Source: an uncultured Shewanella sp. (GTDB lineage Bacteria; Pseudomonadota; Gammaproteobacteria; Enterobacterales; Shewanellaceae). Taken from it: a stretch of DNA of 64,000 nt. Below are positions 25,627 to 35,221 of this stretch, piece by piece. The stretch spans positions 287,093 through 351,092 of the forward strand of contig CANNEE010000003.1 of assembly GCA_947503555.1 (NCBI GenBank). The letters run 5' to 3'. A program made the position numbers and the translations under genes. Position 1 is the stretch's first letter, and every line of letters begins with the position of its first letter. The notes under the pieces were generated by a model. It searched no databases and was not told the origin of the DNA. It saw only the letters and a list, made by a program, of their open reading frames with translations.

Positions 25627-27657
25627 TTAAGCCACGGTTTTATTCTCAACCCTGTTCATTGGCAGGGTGATAATAAAGTGCACTCCCTGTTTTTCAGGCG
25701 CCTGATAGCGAATACTTCCCTTAAGCTTAGTCGTAATGATGTTGTAGATGATATTTAACCCAAGCCCTGTACCGCCTTGGTCACGGTTGGTGGTAAAGAA
25801 AGGATCGAAAATTTTATTATGATTTTCTTTAGCTATGCCCACGCCATTATCTTGGTAGTCAATGATTAGCTCATTGGCTTTTTCATTAAAGGCCAATTTG
25901 ATGATATGGGGGCCTGTGTCTTTAAAGCCGTGTTTAACTGAGTTCATCACTAGGTTGGTGATGATTTGTGACAAACTGCCAGGATAGCTGTTAAGGCGTA
26001 ATAGCTCATTACAGTCGAGTTCAACATTAACCTTGGCTTGCCGAGTAACACTTTTTAGGCTCAATAGCACCTCTTGCATATACTCTTGTACATTAAAGTC
26101 TCTAAGCTCTTCATTGGTCTGATCGACTGAGACTTGTTTAAAGCTTTTAATGAGCTCAGCGGTTCTATTGAGGTTAATATTGATGATTCGACTTAGCTCA
26201 TCGGCAGACTCGATGTAACGTTCAAAAGACTCTGCCGTCATCTCTTGCATTTGATATTCAGCTTTAAGCTCTTGGGTGATGTCGACCAAGTGAGTGATAC
26301 CTGTTAGCCCTATGCCTATGGGAGTGTTCATCTCATGTGCCACTCCTGCAACTAGGCCGCCTAGGCTGGCCATTTTTTCCGATTCAATTAACTGCTGCTG
26401 AGTATTTTTCAGCTCAGCAAGACTGAGTTCTAACTCTTGAGTGCGCTGGACTACCTGATGTTCTAGGTTGCGATTGAGGTGATCTAGCTTGTCTGTTTTT
26501 TCTTCGACCTTATCTTTGTAGGTTTGAAAGCGCCGCTTCAGGTTATTGGAAAAAATCAGCGTTAGAATAAAAATGGCTGCTGTCATGATGAAGCTAAGCA
26601 GTGCTATCTGTATGATTTTATGCTGATTGCTTTTATCTAGTGCTTGTTTCTTCTGGGCGATAACCTCTTCAATTTCGCTAAGATAGGCTCCTGCACCTAT
26701 GGCCCAATCCCAATCTTTAAATCCTTTAATGTAAGAGATTTTCTCTCCGATTTGACCCGTACTTGGCTGAATTGTGCCTGTGTAGCTGAGGTATTTACCT
26801 TGGGTTTGGGCGGCTTGAATGATCTCTCGCGTAACATAGGTGCCGTTTTCATCGATTAGGTCGATGCGATTTTGATTGATATATTCCAGCTTTATATGGC
26901 TCAGATAAACGCCGCTTTTATCGACAACAAAAATATAGCCATTTTCACCAAAACGTATGTTATTAATGTGGCTAAGTAATTGCTGTTTCAGTTCGGCTTC
27001 ATAGTCTAATACATAATCTCCAGTACCGATAAACCAGTCATAAGGCGCAAAGTATTTACCAAAGCCGATTTTTTCATACTCATTTTCCACATCTGCGGGT
27101 TTGCGCCACCACCAATCGTAAAAGCCTTCGCCGTTTTGTTTGGCAATTCGGCTTAAGTTTTGAATAACATAGCTGCCTTTGACATCTTTAAATTCCCAAA
27201 GATTTTGGCCCTCGAGCTCCGATAGTATGGGGTGCATGACATTGATGCCTTGGGATTGATAGATAAAGAAGTAACCTCGTCCATCGTTAAAACGAATGTT
27301 ACGTAGGGCGTCACTGATAAGGCGTTTAGTCTCTGCTTCGGGTCTATGTTGGTTGTTTTGATAGATGGCCGTAGCGACGGCATGCGCTTCATAGACTCGG
27401 CTTTTTAGTTCACGCCTTATGTTTTCAATAGTGTGTTTTTTTTGGTTATCAATAAAGTCGTAAACCCTTTCAACTTCTCTTTGGATTAGGGCTTTTTTCT
27501 CGGCGATGGAGTCTTGGCGTATTTTCTGAACTTCCTGTTCAAATTCGAGATTGTTGTTTTTGACTATGGCAATAATAACAACAATGGAGAAGGCAACCAT
27601 AAAGAAAGGCGCTAGCTTAAGCGCGCGTAAAATCTTAATTTCATCTCGATAAAGCAT
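25627..27657 (-). CDS. Sensor histidine kinase with double Cache sensor
   Basis: A 676-residue kinase. Transmembrane segments at about 16-33 and 348-370 enclose a large periplasmic region with two related Cache modules (about 55-215 and 225-340). Each ends with a similar DW-x-IG-x-G-x-Y-x-x-E element (YDWFIGTGDYVLDYEAE; WDWAIGAGAYLSEIEE). A coiled coil leads to His442 in VAGVAHEMNTPIGIG, then N-box NLVMNSVKHGF and G-box GGTGLGLNI. There is no receiver domain or nearby response regulator. Cache modules usually bind small organic ligands. AAAGGTG precedes the ATG. Confidence 0.92.
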   Translation of the reverse strand: MLYRDEIKILRALKLAPFFMVAFSIVVIIAIVKNNNLEFEQEVQKIRQDSIAEKKALIQREVERVYDFIDNQKKHTIENIRRELKSRVYEAHAVATAIYQNNQHRPEAETKRLISDALRNIRFNDGRGYFFIYQSQGINVMHPILSELEGQNLWEFKDVKGSYVIQNLSRIAKQNGEGFYDWWWRKPADVENEYEKIGFGKYFAPYDWFIGTGDYVLDYEAELKQQLLSHINNIRFGENGYIFVVDKSGVYLSHIKLEYINQNRIDLIDENGTYVTREIIQAAQTQGKYLSYTGTIQPSTGQIGEKISYIKGFKDWDWAIGAGAYLSEIEEVIAQKKQALDKSNQHKIIQIALLSFIMTAAIFILTLIFSNNLKRRFQTYKDKVEEKTDKLDHLNRNLEHQVVQRTQELELSLAELKNTQQQLIESEKMASLGGLVAGVAHEMNTPIGIGLTGITHLVDITQELKAEYQMQEMTAESFERYIESADELSRIININLNRTAELIKSFKQVSVDQTNEELRDFNVQEYMQEVLLSLKSVTRQAKVNVELDCNELLRLNSYPGSLSQIITNLVMNSVKHGFKDTGPHIIKLAFNEKANELIIDYQDNGVGIAKENHNKIFDPFFTTNRDQGGTGLGLNIIYNIITTKLKGSIRYQAPEKQGVHFIITLPMNRVENKTVA

Positions 27658-28059
27658 GCTGCACCTTTCTCTGCTCCTTGATTTAGCACTGTTACGTGTT
27701 GCTTAAAAGTGATATCTGCAACAATAAAAAGCCCGCTTTTCGAACTGTTACTTGTAAGAAACTTTGCTATCTAGTGAACATTGAGATTAAGGGATTGAAA
27801 TAAAAAATCAATACTCAAAGCGGCTAAGGTAAGGAGCAGGGAATATCAAAAAGATGAGTGACTTGATGACGAATGAAACGAGTAGGCTAATGGCTTCAAC
27901 TGTTCAAGTTAGCATGTAAATTATAGGTGGCTCAAGTGGTATTTTTTAACCAGAAAAAGAGGTTAGACAAATACTTAGCAAGCTGTCTACAATGGGGTAA
28001 AGCCTTCTAATTTTATTATGTTGATAGCCTCTCGTTGCTATCAACCAAGGGGAGAGCCT
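27658..28059. other. Divergent intergenic region between kinase and Lon-like gene
   Basis: About 400 bases that must hold promoters for both divergent genes. The only signal I would name is the sigma-70-like pair listed separately. A short G/C-rich inverted element around 27731-27741 (AAGCCCGCTTT) is too weak to call. Confidence 0.4.
27964..27993 (+). promoter_or_regulatory. Candidate sigma-70 promoter for the Lon-like gene
   Basis: TAGACA (-35, 5 of 6) and TACAAT (-10, 5 of 6) separated by 18 bases, ending 66 bases before the chosen start codon. Confidence 0.4.
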
Positions 28060-30474
28060 ATGGAAGTTAAGCCGCTAACCAGTGATAAGCTTTATAAACC
28101 CGCCACCCTTTCTAAGCTCGATGATAGTCATGCATCGACCAAAACTCTCACGCCACTAGATGACATTGTTGGTCAAACACGAGCCCAGCATGCGGTTGAG
28201 TTTGCCATGTCGATTAAAGAGAAAGGTTATAACATCTATGCCATAGGCCGAAATGGTCTGGGTAAGCGCACCATGATGTTAAGGTACCTCAATCGTCATG
28301 AGCCAGCGACTAATGGGCATAAGTTATATGACTGGTGTTATGTGGTCGATTTCGAACAGACCCGTTGCCCTAAAGTACTTAAGCTCCCCGCAGGCACTGC
28401 AAACGATTTTAAGAAAGAGATAGAGAAGCTGACTCTGCGTTTGGTTAAGGCCTTCCCATTAGCTTTTGAAAATGAGATGTACTATTCCCGTGCCGAAAAG
28501 CTGAAAACTCAGCTCGCTAATCGGCAAGAAACAGTACTGCAGGCACTGACCGATGAGGCTAAGCAGAAGGGAATTAGCTTAAGCCTGACGACTCAAGGCG
28601 AGTATCAGCTGTTCGCCTTAAATGGTGAAGAGCCCCATACCGATGAAACTTTTGATGCGCTCAGCAGTGCAGAGCGTAAACGCTTTGAAACTAGCATCAG
28701 TGAGATAGAGATTAAGCTGAGAAGCACGGTGCGCCAGTTGACTGAGTGGGAAGAGGAGTTTTCAGAGAAGCAGCAAAAGCATGATGAAGAGGTTGCGATT
28801 GAGGTACTTAATCACTTCTTTGACCCTATGCTGGCTAAATATAAAGGCAAGAAAGCGGTCTACAAATACCTTAAGGCGATGCGCAAGGATATGCAGGATA
28901 ATCTTGATATCTTTCTTGAGGAAAGTGAAGAGCAGTTGGGTCTAGCTTATGCCGCGCTGGATAAAAAGCTGCCTCGCCGCTATCAGGTCAATGTACTGGT
29001 CTCCCAAGAGCTGCATAGCTTTCCGATTGTGGTTGAGGAGAGCCCCAACTATCACACTCTCTTTGGTTACATCGAAAATGCGACTTTTAAAGGTACAGTC
29101 TTTACCGATTTCTCCCTTATTCGCCCAGGCAGTTTCCACAAGGCTAATGGTGGTGTGCTGTTAATGGATGCGGTCAAGGTGCTGGAGCGACCTTATGTGT
29201 GGGATGGGCTTAAACGTGCGCTACGAGCACAAAGTCTAAGTTTTAGTTCACTGGAGCGTGAAGTGTCTCTGTCTGGCACTATTTCCCTAGAGCCAGAGCC
29301 GATTCCATTGGATGTCAAGATAGTGCTGTTTGGCGATCAGGAAACCTATCAGCTGCTGCAACATTACGACCCAGAGTTTAGCGAGCTCTTTAGGGTGACA
29401 GCAGATTTTGAAGACACCATGGAGCGAGACGATGATGCCGAGCTTAATTATGCAAGGTTTATCGCGAGCATAGTCCATGACAACAATATGCTGCATTGTG
29501 ATCGCAAGGCGATGGCAAGGATTATCGAGTACAGTTCACGCCGAGCCGAAGATCAAAACAAGCTTTCACTTCACTCAGCCGAAATAGCGAATCTATTACG
29601 AGAGACTAATTATTGTGCTCGTAGTATGAAATCGACACTGATGCGTGCGACTCATGTTGATCAGGCGCTGCTACATCAAGAGCACAGGCTTTGCCGCGTC
29701 AAAGATAGTGTGATGCAAAGCTTTACTAATGGCACCACTCTTATCGACACTCAAGGCAGTGTGATTGGCCAAGTCAATGCGCTATCTGTACTGGCGACCA
29801 ATGATTATCAGTTTGGCGCGCCGAGTCGAATTACCGCGACCACCTCTTTTGGTAAGGGGGAAGTGTTAGATATTGAACGTCAGGCTAAGCTTGGTGGCAA
29901 TATTCACTCAAAAGGGGTGATGATCCTATCGGCTTACCTGGCCAGTAAGCTAGGGAAGTCAGCGCAAATTCCGCTGAAAACTTACCTTACCTTTGAGCAA
30001 AACTATGGTGGTGTAGACGGTGATAGCGCTTCTATGGCTGAGCTGTGTGCCATTATCTCAGCTTTTGCCGAAGTGCCTTTAAGACAGGATATCGCCATTA
30101 CAGGCTCGATGAATCAATTTGGTCAGGCTCAGCCCATTGGTGGGGTGAATGAGAAAATTGAAGGCTTCTTTGATGTATGCGGTATTAAGGGCAGAACTGC
30201 TACTCAAGGGGTGATTATTCCTGCGGCAAATGCCCATAATTTGATGTTACGAAGTGATATTGTCGAAGCTGTGAGTAAGCAGCAGTTCCATATTTGGGCC
30301 ATTGAGGATGTGACTCAGGCTATCGCCTTGTTTACTGGTCTGAAGGTGACAGAGCTTGCTCTGGTCAATGATGGCGATGCTGAGGAGCCAAATTATGCCG
30401 AAGGCTCGGTATTGGGGATGGCGCAGGCAAGATTGAATCGAATGCGCATGGCTAAAAGTGCACAGGATGAATAG
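28060..30474 (+). CDS. Lon-like ATP-dependent protease (AAA_32/LonB-type)
   Basis: I start at the ATG at 28060 because AAGGGGAGAG lies just before it; the track-length form adds 14 unsupported residues. The product is 804 residues. An N-terminal AAA-type region has the loop AIGRNGLGKRT, where Arg follows the Walker Lys. A long coiled coil lies in about 130-310. AAA_32-like sequence with FKANGGVLLMDA-type Walker B (SFHKANGGVLLMDA) follows. The C-terminal S16 protease domain has the catalytic Ser in GDSASMAE and the partner Lys in GGVNEKIEGFF. It is cytosolic and related to E. coli YcbZ, probably in protein quality control. Confidence 0.9.
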   Translation: MEVKPLTSDKLYKPATLSKLDDSHASTKTLTPLDDIVGQTRAQHAVEFAMSIKEKGYNIYAIGRNGLGKRTMMLRYLNRHEPATNGHKLYDWCYVVDFEQTRCPKVLKLPAGTANDFKKEIEKLTLRLVKAFPLAFENEMYYSRAEKLKTQLANRQETVLQALTDEAKQKGISLSLTTQGEYQLFALNGEEPHTDETFDALSSAERKRFETSISEIEIKLRSTVRQLTEWEEEFSEKQQKHDEEVAIEVLNHFFDPMLAKYKGKKAVYKYLKAMRKDMQDNLDIFLEESEEQLGLAYAALDKKLPRRYQVNVLVSQELHSFPIVVEESPNYHTLFGYIENATFKGTVFTDFSLIRPGSFHKANGGVLLMDAVKVLERPYVWDGLKRALRAQSLSFSSLEREVSLSGTISLEPEPIPLDVKIVLFGDQETYQLLQHYDPEFSELFRVTADFEDTMERDDDAELNYARFIASIVHDNNMLHCDRKAMARIIEYSSRRAEDQNKLSLHSAEIANLLRETNYCARSMKSTLMRATHVDQALLHQEHRLCRVKDSVMQSFTNGTTLIDTQGSVIGQVNALSVLATNDYQFGAPSRITATTSFGKGEVLDIERQAKLGGNIHSKGVMILSAYLASKLGKSAQIPLKTYLTFEQNYGGVDGDSASMAELCAIISAFAEVPLRQDIAITGSMNQFGQAQPIGGVNEKIEGFFDVCGIKGRTATQGVIIPAANAHNLMLRSDIVEAVSKQQFHIWAIEDVTQAIALFTGLKVTELALVNDGDAEEPNYAEGSVLGMAQARLNRMRMAKSAQDE

Positions 30475-30527
30475 TGAGCTTTTAAATATCATTATTTTTA
30501 AGTATTAGTATAACGAAAGTCATCAAT

Positions 30528-30557
30528 AAAAAACGCAGCTCATTGGCTGCGTTTTTT
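30528..30557. terminator. Bidirectional terminator
   Basis: Arms AAAACGCAGC and GCTGCGTTTT around a 6-base loop with A and T runs on either side. It serves the Lon-like gene (plus) and the MFS gene (minus). Confidence 0.9.
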
Positions 30558-30578
30558 ATTAGTCATATCTACTTGCTA

Positions 30579-32108
30579 CTAGCGTTTCTGCAGTGTCAGT
30601 AACCACTTACCATAGATATAGATACCCACAGCTGAAATCGTGCCGATAGCGGCAATAATATACCAAGCCATACCAATATCATGGGTGTTATAAAGTAAGG
30701 TTGTTAGGCTTTGCGCACTCTCACCTGTGTAGCTGACGAGTCGAGTAAAGGCTTCACCCTGTGGAATTGCCGCCACATCAGTTGGGCTCATACCGCGCTC
30801 AATAAGTAGCTCGCGAGAGAAAATCTCTTTTGAAGCATAGATCTCATAGAGTTTAGGGCCAAAGTAACCTTCTAAACCCCAGCCAATACCTTGAGGTAGC
30901 ATCACAAAGCCTAGGTACATGGCCTTTTTACCTTCTGGCGCAATATTACCCATAAACTCATTTTTCTTAGGGCTGATCATCATTTCGCCCAACGAGAACA
31001 TGGCAATGGCCAAGACCACAACCCATGCATAGTTCGAGGCGCCAATAAGGACAAAAGCAAGAATACTCAGCAGGCAGCCAGCTAGCATAGCCGAAGTAAT
31101 ACGATACTTGGCGGTAATAGCAGCGACTAAGAAGCAGCTAGTCATAATCATGCCAGCGTTGAGGTTGAGCATGCCTTCTGGCATCACCTTAGTGCCCGCA
31201 TTATTCAGACCCAACCAGAACTGCAACATGCCACTAGAGGTGCCTTCGCTGCCAAAGAGGCTAGTAACAATGACGCTGGTATCGACCCATTCGGCAATAT
31301 GAATCGGCAGTACATCAAATAGAGAGTTAAACAGGAACCAGAAGCCTGAGAACACTAGCATATAGTAGAAAACGACAGGCTTTTTAAGCTCTTGCCAAGC
31401 ATCTTTCCATAGGGCTTGTTGTTTGATTTCGCCAGATTTTATTTTCTGCGCTCGCTCTAAACGCTCCTCTTTACCCGGTTCTTTATAGGTCAATAGGAAC
31501 AGGAAGTTTAGCGAGATAATGGCCGCACAAGCGTAAAATACATTATCCCAAGAGAGTTGGCGCATATGCACAGCAACCAGTGGGCCTAAGAAGCCACCGA
31601 TATTCACCACCTGATAGAAAATACCCCAAGCCATAGAGGTATTATTACGATTGGTAGAGAGTACTAGAGTGCCCTGGATCCCCGGCTTAAATATACCTGT
31701 ACCACCGGCTAAGAGCATGGCGCCAAACAGGAAGCCCCAGAAGTTAGGGAAGAAGGCCATTAATAGATAGCCACCAATTTTGATCACTGTGGAGGCGAAA
31801 ATCGTCTCTTTGTAGCCGACACGATCTGAGATACCACCGGTAAATACAGGAACAAAGGTTTGCATCAATGCCCATAGAGAGATGATGATACCATAGTCGT
31901 TGAGGCTAATACCTAGACCGCCTTCAGACTGAGGTGCTTTTGCATAAAGGCCTGCACTGGCTTTTACGCCATAGTAGGCAATACGCTCGACCAGCTCCAT
32001 ACCGCCCACAAGCCAAAATACATAACTCAGGCTGGCAATCGATGCCCACATCCCAAGCTGTTTTACTTCACGCAGATCATTTTCTGCGTGGGTATTAGAG
32101 TTACTCAT
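30579..32108 (-). CDS. MFS transporter (POT-like)
   Basis: I choose the ATG at 32108, preceded by AAGGAAGG, giving 509 residues. About 12 to 14 hydrophobic segments are visible. The MFS loop 2-3 signature appears as GGISDRVGYKETIF near residue 90, and the early ELVERIAYYGV resembles the ExxER-type motif of the proton-dependent oligopeptide family. A long cytoplasmic loop lies near 205-235 and an extracytoplasmic loop near 415-460. Substrate is not predictable; a peptide or related solute is suggested by the POT-like start. It appears monocistronic. Confidence 0.82.
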   Translation of the reverse strand: MSNSNTHAENDLREVKQLGMWASIASLSYVFWLVGGMELVERIAYYGVKASAGLYAKAPQSEGGLGISLNDYGIIISLWALMQTFVPVFTGGISDRVGYKETIFASTVIKIGGYLLMAFFPNFWGFLFGAMLLAGGTGIFKPGIQGTLVLSTNRNNTSMAWGIFYQVVNIGGFLGPLVAVHMRQLSWDNVFYACAAIISLNFLFLLTYKEPGKEERLERAQKIKSGEIKQQALWKDAWQELKKPVVFYYMLVFSGFWFLFNSLFDVLPIHIAEWVDTSVIVTSLFGSEGTSSGMLQFWLGLNNAGTKVMPEGMLNLNAGMIMTSCFLVAAITAKYRITSAMLAGCLLSILAFVLIGASNYAWVVVLAIAMFSLGEMMISPKKNEFMGNIAPEGKKAMYLGFVMLPQGIGWGLEGYFGPKLYEIYASKEIFSRELLIERGMSPTDVAAIPQGEAFTRLVSYTGESAQSLTTLLYNTHDIGMAWYIIAAIGTISAVGIYIYGKWLLTLQKR

Positions 32109-32474
32109 ACCCTTCCTTAAAATCAATTTGGTGCCAACAGGTGAATTTTATCCATTCATCTTTTTATATAACCGCAAAAAATCAGGTTCAAACGTTGGCT
32201 ATTTTATCGTTATATGTCTGCTAATCTTGGGACACTAAGGTGTAAACCAGTTAGCTTTAGGCCGTTACTTTACCTAATTTGGCTCAAAACACCAAAAAAC
32301 CTTATCTTGAATGATCTATCACAAGGAAGTTTAGGCTGACTTTTTCATGGAAAATAACGGTTATAGGTTAGCTTTATTGGTGTGGTTTGGTTATAACTGG
32401 CTGTTATCGTTAGTGCTTTGCTATCACACTAACAGTTTAGTTGTCATAGTTTGATTTTCTTTAGGAGGATATGG
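32109..32474. other. Divergent intergenic region
   Basis: Separates the MFS gene (minus) from the PliG-like lipoprotein gene (plus). It must contain both promoters. It is AT-rich, and I see no palindrome or repeat strong enough to name. AGGAGG at 32463-32468 is the ribosome binding site of the lipoprotein gene. Confidence 0.4.
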
Positions 32475-32822
32475 GTGAGACTGATTGCAATATTGATGTT
32501 AGTACTTGGAGCCCTAGGCTGCGCTTCACAGCAGGGGACGCAAACAAGAGAGTTAGTATATCAAGGTAACATCACAGGTTATGATTTTGATGAGTATAAG
32601 CTCTCATTGAATACCAATGATAAGTTAACGGCCAATATCGATGTGCGCCAGTTGGATGTGATTATATTTAACCCAATGAGTCTAACTTTGGAAAATGATA
32701 AGCCTGTGACCATAACCCAGAGTGGTGAATATACTTTAAGGGTATTGATGCCTCGTGCTTTTGCTCGCAGAGGTGAGTCCTATGATTATCGTTTAGTGGT
32801 TAGCATTGACAGTGCAAAATAA
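32475..32822 (+). CDS. PliG-like putative lysozyme-inhibitor lipoprotein
   Basis: I start at GTG 32475, because AGGAGG ends 6 bases before it; the upstream TTG frame would lie over the ribosome binding site. The 115-residue product has a hydrophobic signal followed by a Cys in ALGCAS, an imperfect lipobox. The mature part carries GNITGYDFDEYKL and SGEYTLRVLMPRAFARR. These match my memory of E. coli PliG, the periplasmic inhibitor of goose-type lysozyme (GEIKGYDYDTYTF and SGKYELRVLQTRNDAR), at the same relative positions. It probably protects peptidoglycan from invertebrate g-type lysozymes. The general fold could also be a generic PPC-like beta domain. Confidence 0.62.
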   Translation: MRLIAILMLVLGALGCASQQGTQTRELVYQGNITGYDFDEYKLSLNTNDKLTANIDVRQLDVIIFNPMSLTLENDKPVTITQSGEYTLRVLMPRAFARRGESYDYRLVVSIDSAK

Positions 32823-32886
32823 ACTAATGGCGCCCCTAGGCATCTCATTTGGGGGATAATGAAAGAGAGCCTTGGTGAGGGCGCAA

Positions 32887-33822
32887 TTACTGGTTTGGCC
32901 TTCTGTCCCAGTAGGGGGGATGGCCTATTTCATTTTTGATAAAGGAGATGAGGGTCTTTAGTCGATGTGGAAGGTTTTGGTATTTGGGGTATACAGCATA
33001 AACAGGCATTTTCAGGCTTGGCTTCCAGTCTTGCATTAGTGGTATCAGTCTGGCTTTTTCGAGCTCATCGGTAAGTAGATAGCTGGCAATATAGCCAACC
33101 CCTTTGCCAGCGAGTACAGCATCTCTTACCGCCTCGGCCTTATCAACACGGTAATTTCCTGAAACTTGGGCATTATGTTCTTGGCTATTTTTAGTAAATG
33201 GCCAGTGGCTATAACTGCGATTTTTACTGTGGTAGATGATGCAATTGTGATTTGCGAGATCATCAGGATGTTTTGGTGCCCCATGCTTAGCAATATACTC
33301 AGGGGATGCCAATAGCATAAAATGATTGTCGACGATTCTTTGGGCGACAAGACCTTGGTTAATATGCTCAAAGGTCGTAAACCAGAGATCGATTTGTTCT
33401 TCAAAGATATCAACTTTGTAATCGACAAGGCTGATCTCTATGGTGAGCTCAGGATAAAGTTGCTGTAATTTATCTAAGATGGGTAATATTCGCATACTGC
33501 CAAAAGAGCAGGATAAGGCAAGCCGCACATGGCCTGATAGCGTGTCCCTTGATTCTGAAAGTTGTGCATTAGCTCGGTTAATGAGCCCCACCATATGCTC
33601 ACAGTGACTCGCAAACTCTTTGCCTTCTTGAGTGAGTACGGTTTTGCGAGTACTGCGGTTGATAAGCTGCACATTAAGCTCACTTTCTAAAATATGTAAC
33701 TGCTTACTTACATGGGACACTGACACATTTAGCTTCTTGGCAGCTTGAGTCAGACTACCTGTATTGGCTAAGGCGTTAAAGAAAACCATTTGGTAAGCTT
33801 CATGCTGCATACCGTAGCTCAT
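32887..33822 (-). CDS. LysR family transcriptional regulator
   Basis: A 311-residue regulator. The N-terminal winged helix (residues about 8-66) contains the helix-turn-helix GSLTQAAKKLNVSVSHVSKQLHILE. An effector-binding domain follows (about 95-300). The C-terminal pattern (DLWFTTFEHINQGLVAQRIVDNHFMLLASPEYI) resembles the large CrgA/DsdC-like LysR group. It converges with the lipoprotein gene, and no divergently transcribed target gene is adjacent; the small YgjV-like gene lies upstream in the same direction. Target unknown. Confidence 0.9.
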   Translation of the reverse strand: MSYGMQHEAYQMVFFNALANTGSLTQAAKKLNVSVSHVSKQLHILESELNVQLINRSTRKTVLTQEGKEFASHCEHMVGLINRANAQLSESRDTLSGHVRLALSCSFGSMRILPILDKLQQLYPELTIEISLVDYKVDIFEEQIDLWFTTFEHINQGLVAQRIVDNHFMLLASPEYIAKHGAPKHPDDLANHNCIIYHSKNRSYSHWPFTKNSQEHNAQVSGNYRVDKAEAVRDAVLAGKGVGYIASYLLTDELEKARLIPLMQDWKPSLKMPVYAVYPKYQNLPHRLKTLISFIKNEIGHPPYWDRRPNQ

Positions 33823-33918
33823 GGATATTGCCTATATATTCAGTTTTCTGAGTCAGATAAGACTACTGTTCTTTAGTCTGAAAATCGATACTAATGGCAG
33901 AATTTGAGTGTTGGTTTG

Positions 33919-34161
33919 CTAGTGCTTTAGCGCTCCTCGTTGTTTTGTTGAGGCTTGATGAACAGGCAGTAGGTAATAGATGTTTGCGACAATACACACT
34001 AGATTGATGAGTATGACAGGGGGAAGGTGCGCCAATATGGCGTAAATCAGCATTATTAGGCAACCAATAAGGTTAAAGATTCTCAGTTTGGTTAAGTTGG
34101 TGTGTAGCAATGAGAAGGCGACTATGCTTGAGCCTAAAAGGCCGATTATTTCAGTGTCCAT
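33919..34161 (-). CDS. YgjV-like small inner-membrane protein
   Basis: An 80-residue protein with two or three membrane segments (about 6-22, 26-45, 48-66): LGSSIVAFSLLHTNLTKLRIFNLIGCLIM-type pattern with conserved charged turn residues. Short proteins of this kind are grouped with YgjV-like families. It lies upstream of the LysR gene on the same strand, separated by about 100 bases. The role is unknown. The hydrophobic pattern and intact frame make it a credible gene. Confidence 0.65.
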   Translation of the reverse strand: MDTEIIGLLGSSIVAFSLLHTNLTKLRIFNLIGCLIMLIYAILAHLPPVILINLVCIVANIYYLLPVHQASTKQRGALKH

Positions 34162-34242
34162 GATATTTCACCTTGAACGGCAACAGCTTGATATAAGAAA
34201 GTCAGTGACTTTACTGGCGATAGTAAAGCCACCTTTTGGCCA

Positions 34243-35028
34243 CTAGAGTAGGTTGTGACCCTGTTCTAGGCGGTATATAGCTTCTAAGGCAACTTGGGTT
34301 TCTATCTCTATCCCTTTTTCGAGAGGAAGGTTACGTTTACCCCAGTAGTTTTCTCCTCGTTTATGGTTCGCTGCTACAGCGCATATAGTGGCACCTTTTA
34401 GGCCTCTACGATGGCATACAGTAAATAGTGCCGATGCTTCCATCTCAATGTTTTTAAGCTTTAAATCAATAAGCTTGTGGATCCACTCTGGGCTTTCGCC
34501 ATAGAAGGAGTCATCTGTAGAAGTTAGCCCCCAATGAACTTGATAGTCCTTGTCCTTGTCCTTGGCCATCTCTTTGGCAACTCGAATAAGCTCTGAGGTG
34601 ACCTCTATATCAGCGACCGCTGGCAGGTTATCTGGCACATAAAACTTTGAGGTTCCTTCATTCTTCATTGCAGCAGTGGTGATAACCAGATCGCCGATAT
34701 TGATCTCATCTTGTAGGGCGGCGCAGCTACCTAAACGAATAAAAACCTTAGCGCCGATATTGGCGAGCTCCTCTGCCGCAATCGCGGTGGAAGGACAGCC
34801 CATGCCTGTTGATGTGACGGAAACCCTGACGCCTTTATAAAAACCTGTGTAGGTTTTGTGTTCACGCTTATGAGCAACAAGTTCGGCGTCATCTAGGTAT
34901 TGGGCGATAATATCGGTTCTAAAGGGGTCGCCGGGTAGCAGTACATACTCTGCAACATCACCTTCTACCATGCCAATATGGTACTGCTTGATTCCTTTTG
35001 TGCTTTCATCTTTATTCACGACTGTCAT
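34243..35028 (-). CDS. udp: Uridine phosphorylase
   Basis: Cytosolic enzyme that splits uridine with phosphate into uracil and ribose-1-phosphate. I use the ATG at 35028 (preceded by GAGGTGTT), giving 261 residues against 253 in E. coli. Nucleoside-phosphorylase motifs are clear: GDPFRTDIIAQYL near the N-terminus, the phosphate-binding region STGMGCPSTAIAAEEL, FIRLGSCAAL, and NIEMEASALFTVCHRRG, which contains the ribose-binding Glu-Met-Glu. It stands alone on the minus strand. Confidence 0.95.
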   Translation of the reverse strand: MTVVNKDESTKGIKQYHIGMVEGDVAEYVLLPGDPFRTDIIAQYLDDAELVAHKREHKTYTGFYKGVRVSVTSTGMGCPSTAIAAEELANIGAKVFIRLGSCAALQDEINIGDLVITTAAMKNEGTSKFYVPDNLPAVADIEVTSELIRVAKEMAKDKDKDYQVHWGLTSTDDSFYGESPEWIHKLIDLKLKNIEMEASALFTVCHRRGLKGATICAVAANHKRGENYWGKRNLPLEKGIEIETQVALEAIYRLEQGHNLL

Positions 35029-35221
35029 TGGAACACCTCTGTTATTCAAGTGAAGTATATGGATCAGCTTTACCGGTTAAGCCGTAATTTGATGCTAATA
35101 AAGTAGAAAAAAAGCGGGTTGCAGGCTATAGCGTATCGGTTTAAAGACTCTTTCCAAATAAGAATAGGGGGCCGTGTTTTATGTTTGAATTGAACTGTCT
35201 TAGGTTGGTTAGTATTCAGAC

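Noticed and set aside
33863-34063. 66-codon minus-strand frame
   Set aside because: Mostly overlaps the YgjV-like gene in another frame; the YgjV-like frame has the coherent membrane pattern.
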